Source of the DNA: Paracoccus salsus
Lineage (GTDB): Bacteria > Pseudomonadota > Alphaproteobacteria > Rhodobacterales > Rhodobacteraceae
Assembly (NCBI RefSeq): GCF_021556615.1
Contig: NZ_JAKGGD010000003.1
Coordinates: 186,001 to 250,000, forward strand
Length of the DNA stretch: 64,000 nt
Direction: 5' to 3'
Both the position numbers and the translations under genes were made by a program. Within the stretch, counting starts at the first letter, position 1. Each line of letters opens with the position of its first letter. This document shows, piece by piece, positions 61,872 to 64,000 of the stretch. Below the pieces are notes generated by a model. The model made no database searches. It worked only from the letters and a program-made list of their open reading frames with translations, and was not told the origin of the DNA.

Positions 61872-63668
61872 TCACGTCTGCAGCACATAGGTTCCGGGCG
61901 CGGGCCCAAGCGGGGCAAGGCCCTTGTCCTCGGCCCCGGTTCCAGGCGGGGCCGCCAGGCCATCGCCCTGCGCGGTCAGCCAGTCCGCCCAGTGAGGCCA
62001 CCACGAACCCGGCACCGGCTGGGTCTGTGCCAACCAGGCATCCGGACCGACATAAAGCGCGCCAGCCGGCCTGCGCGAGACGCGGAAATGCCGCCCCTTG
62101 CGGCCCGGTTCGCTGAGGATGCCGGTATTGTGCCCGCCCCTGGTCAGCACGAAAGTCAGGTCGCAGTCGGTGAACAGCTTGGTCTTGTAGACCGAACGCC
62201 AGGGCGCGATGTGGTCCGCCTCGGTGCCGACAACGAAAAGTGGCACCGACAGATCCTTCAGCGCGATCACCCGGCCTTCGACGGCAAAGCGGCCGGCGGT
62301 CAGCCGGTTTTCCAGAAACAGCCCACGCAGATATTGCGAATGCATCAGGGCCGGCATCCGGGTCGTATCGGACAGCCAGACCCCCAGATCGGTCGGAACA
62401 TCCTCGCGTCCCAGGAAATAGCGTTGCACGGCACGGGTCCAGATCAGGTCCTCGGCACGGATCGCGGCAAAGGCGCGGGCCATCTGAGGGCGGTCCAGAT
62501 AGCCCAGTTCCCACATGAGATCCTCCAGAAACGCGATCTGGCTTTCGTCAAGGAACAGCAGCAATTCGCCGGCTTCGGCGAAATCCACCTGAGCCGCCAT
62601 CAGCGTGACCGAGCAAAGCCGGTCGTCGCCGTCACGCGCCATGGTCGCGGCAGCAATCGCCAGGATGGTGCCGCCCAGACAATAGCCAACCGCATGCACC
62701 GGACGGCCCGGCACGATCGTCGTCACCGCGTCCAGCGCCGCCATCACGCCGCGCTTGCGGTAGTCCTCCAGCGACAGGTCGCGCTGCTCGGCGGTCGGGT
62801 TGCACCACGAGATCATGAAGACGGTGAAGCCCTGCCCGACAAGATAGCGCACCATCGAATTCCCCGGCGACAGGTCGAGGACGTAATATTTCATGATCCA
62901 TGCCGGGACGACCAGGATCGGCCGGGCCTGCACCTGCGGTGTCTGCGGCGCATACTGGATCAGTTCGAACAGATCATTGCGAAACACCACCGTTCCGGGC
63001 GTTGCGGCCAGATCCGTGCCGATGCGATAACCTTCGGGGGGCGGATCGCGCTCGCCGGTCAGGGTCTTGACCGCATCATGTGCGAAATGGGCCGCCCCTT
63101 CGGCCAGGTTGCGGCCGCCGGTGCTGGCCGTTTCGGCGACGATCTCGGGGTTGAGCGGCGGAAAGTTCGAGGGCGACAACACGTCAAGCGTCTGGCGAGC
63201 CAGAAAGCGCGTGCGCTCGGCGTCCTCGCGGCTCAGGCCGCGCGTCGGCTCGGTTGCATGGTCCCACCAATCCTGCACCGCCAGGAAGCCCTGCTGCCAC
63301 AGTCGGAAGGGCGTTTCTTGCCAGCCGGCATGGTCAAAGCGATGGTCATGGGCCTTGGGCACGAAGGGTGGCGGGCTGCCGGGGCTTGCCGCCATAGCCA
63401 TCAGCTTCACGAGGTTGCGCTGTGCGTGTTCGGCAAGTTCCATCTGCCGGCCGGGCGCGCGCGCCAGATGCTGTGCCCAGTCGCTCCATGCCTGCAGGAA
63501 AGCATGGGTGGAGACCCCGCCACTGAGCCGCGCCAGGGCGGCGCGGGCCGCTCGATCGAAGTTCTGATGGGCATGCTCGGGCGCCGGCGCCGCCTCGATC
63601 ACTGCGGGAAGCTGGACACGGGGCGGCGCCGCGTCGGGGGCCTTGGGCCTTTTCGTGATTCGGGTCAT
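61872..63668 (-). CDS. phaC: Poly-3-hydroxyalkanoate synthase, class I
   Basis: A 598-residue PHA synthase. The lipase-like box is AVGYCLGGT with catalytic cysteine near residue 330; PAWIMKYYVLDLSPGNSMVRYL and FVLTRGGHNTGI (histidine) complete the catalytic region. It polymerises hydroxyacyl-CoA into storage granules. The ATG at 63668 is chosen; an in-frame start at 63704 is also open. No phaA, phaB or phasin gene lies in the window. Confidence 0.93.
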   Translation of the reverse strand: MTRITKRPKAPDAAPPRVQLPAVIEAAPAPEHAHQNFDRAARAALARLSGGVSTHAFLQAWSDWAQHLARAPGRQMELAEHAQRNLVKLMAMAASPGSPPPFVPKAHDHRFDHAGWQETPFRLWQQGFLAVQDWWDHATEPTRGLSREDAERTRFLARQTLDVLSPSNFPPLNPEIVAETASTGGRNLAEGAAHFAHDAVKTLTGERDPPPEGYRIGTDLAATPGTVVFRNDLFELIQYAPQTPQVQARPILVVPAWIMKYYVLDLSPGNSMVRYLVGQGFTVFMISWCNPTAEQRDLSLEDYRKRGVMAALDAVTTIVPGRPVHAVGYCLGGTILAIAAATMARDGDDRLCSVTLMAAQVDFAEAGELLLFLDESQIAFLEDLMWELGYLDRPQMARAFAAIRAEDLIWTRAVQRYFLGREDVPTDLGVWLSDTTRMPALMHSQYLRGLFLENRLTAGRFAVEGRVIALKDLSVPLFVVGTEADHIAPWRSVYKTKLFTDCDLTFVLTRGGHNTGILSEPGRKGRHFRVSRRPAGALYVGPDAWLAQTQPVPGSWWPHWADWLTAQGDGLAAPPGTGAEDKGLAPLGPAPGTYVLQT

Positions 63669-63754
63669 CTCGGCCTCGATTCTCCTGGACGCGGCTTGCC
63701 GCAAGGGGACCAGCTTGGTCTAGCGCATCTAACCTGTCCGGACCTTGTCTCAGA

Positions 63755-64000
63755 TCATGCTGTCAGCCGCTGCCGCTTCGGTTTTTCGATCTTGATGGCG
63801 GTGCCGCGGACCGGCGAATCGCCATGTTCAGGATGCCGTCCGTTGCTGGCAGGGTCGAGCCAGTCGTGCGGATCGGGCGGCGTGCACATCCGCAGCACCG
63901 CTCCTGCGCGGCTTTCACGTGGGTTTTCCGACCTGCGTTGGCGTTGCTCCAGCCACGAAGCGCTGTGGGCTGCCGCAGCTGATCGCCGCCGCTTCAGTGC
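63755..64000 (-). CDS. Possible C-terminal part of a hypothetical protein, cut by the window edge
   Basis: An open frame enters from the right edge and ends at a TGA (63757-63755). The visible 81 residues are basic and rich in R, S, H and P, and end GTAIKIEKPKRQRLTA. I recognise no domain. The frame could be spurious. Confidence 0.3.
   Translation of the reverse strand, partial: ALKRRRSAAAAHSASWLEQRQRRSENPRESRAGAVLRMCTPPDPHDWLDPASNGRHPEHGDSPVRGTAIKIEKPKRQRLTA

Overview
The window is GC-rich DNA of an alphaproteobacterium, most likely a Paracoccus or a close Rhodobacterales relative. The gene content supports this: a cd1-type nitrite reductase locus with NirI, NirN and a fused NirDL; a nor operon with NorE and NorF; NosX; and an EnuR-controlled ectoine catabolism cluster. 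Intact genes are dense and mostly arranged in tight operons with 1-26 bp overlaps. The assignment rests on reading the translated proteins, without database searches.

Layout. 1-10.8 kb: ectoine/5-hydroxyectoine uptake and catabolism. On the minus strand lie enuR, then uehABC (TRAP transporter), a universal stress protein, eutA, eutB and a truncated eutC. On the plus strand, divergent from enuR, lie an AsnC-type regulator, an aldehyde dehydrogenase and an aminotransferase. 10.8-15.2 kb: a minus-strand operon for a periplasmic molybdenum hydroxylase of the isoquinoline oxidoreductase type (2Fe-2S subunit, Mo subunit, an 85-codon unknown ORF, XdhC-like factor, MobA-like cytidylyltransferase). 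15.3-19.7 kb: housekeeping genes (rpmG, RNase P RNA, an AmpD-like amidase, a lipoprotein, gatA, gatC, tRNA-Glu).

20.0-47.9 kb: an uninterrupted denitrification super-locus. It holds an NNR/DNR-type regulator, norCBQDEF, nnrS, nirI, nirSECF-DL-GHJN plus a 77-residue membrane protein, and nosRZDFYLX. Three perfect 14-bp palindromes of the FNR/NNR type (TTGAC-N4-GTCAA) sit upstream of norC, between nirI and nirS, and upstream of nosR. Together the genes give NO2- to NO to N2O to N2, with cofactor assembly (heme d1, CuZ, the FMN of NosR). No nitrate reductase is in the window. The locus starts just after tRNA-Glu, next to an AT-rich stretch with three tandem 10-bp repeats, and ends in decayed IS3 and IS110 family transposase fragments. 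That pattern suggests an inserted island.

48.7-64 kb: core genes again. These are a complex I accessory subunit, a CobC homologue lacking its PLP lysine, YbjN, proC, a CsaA-like protein, a hydroxyacid dehydrogenase, CsbD, glycerate kinase, CorA, a HlyD/FtsX/ATPase exporter, and a polyhydroxyalkanoate synthase with a CPSF-type metallo-beta-lactamase protein. The right edge holds a possible cut-off ORF.

I found no wholly new system. The most useful leads are the island structure of the denitrification locus, the CobC lysine-to-threonine change, the translationally coupled 85-residue ORF in the Mo-hydroxylase operon, and the IS wreckage in the position where nosC lies in Paracoccus denitrificans.
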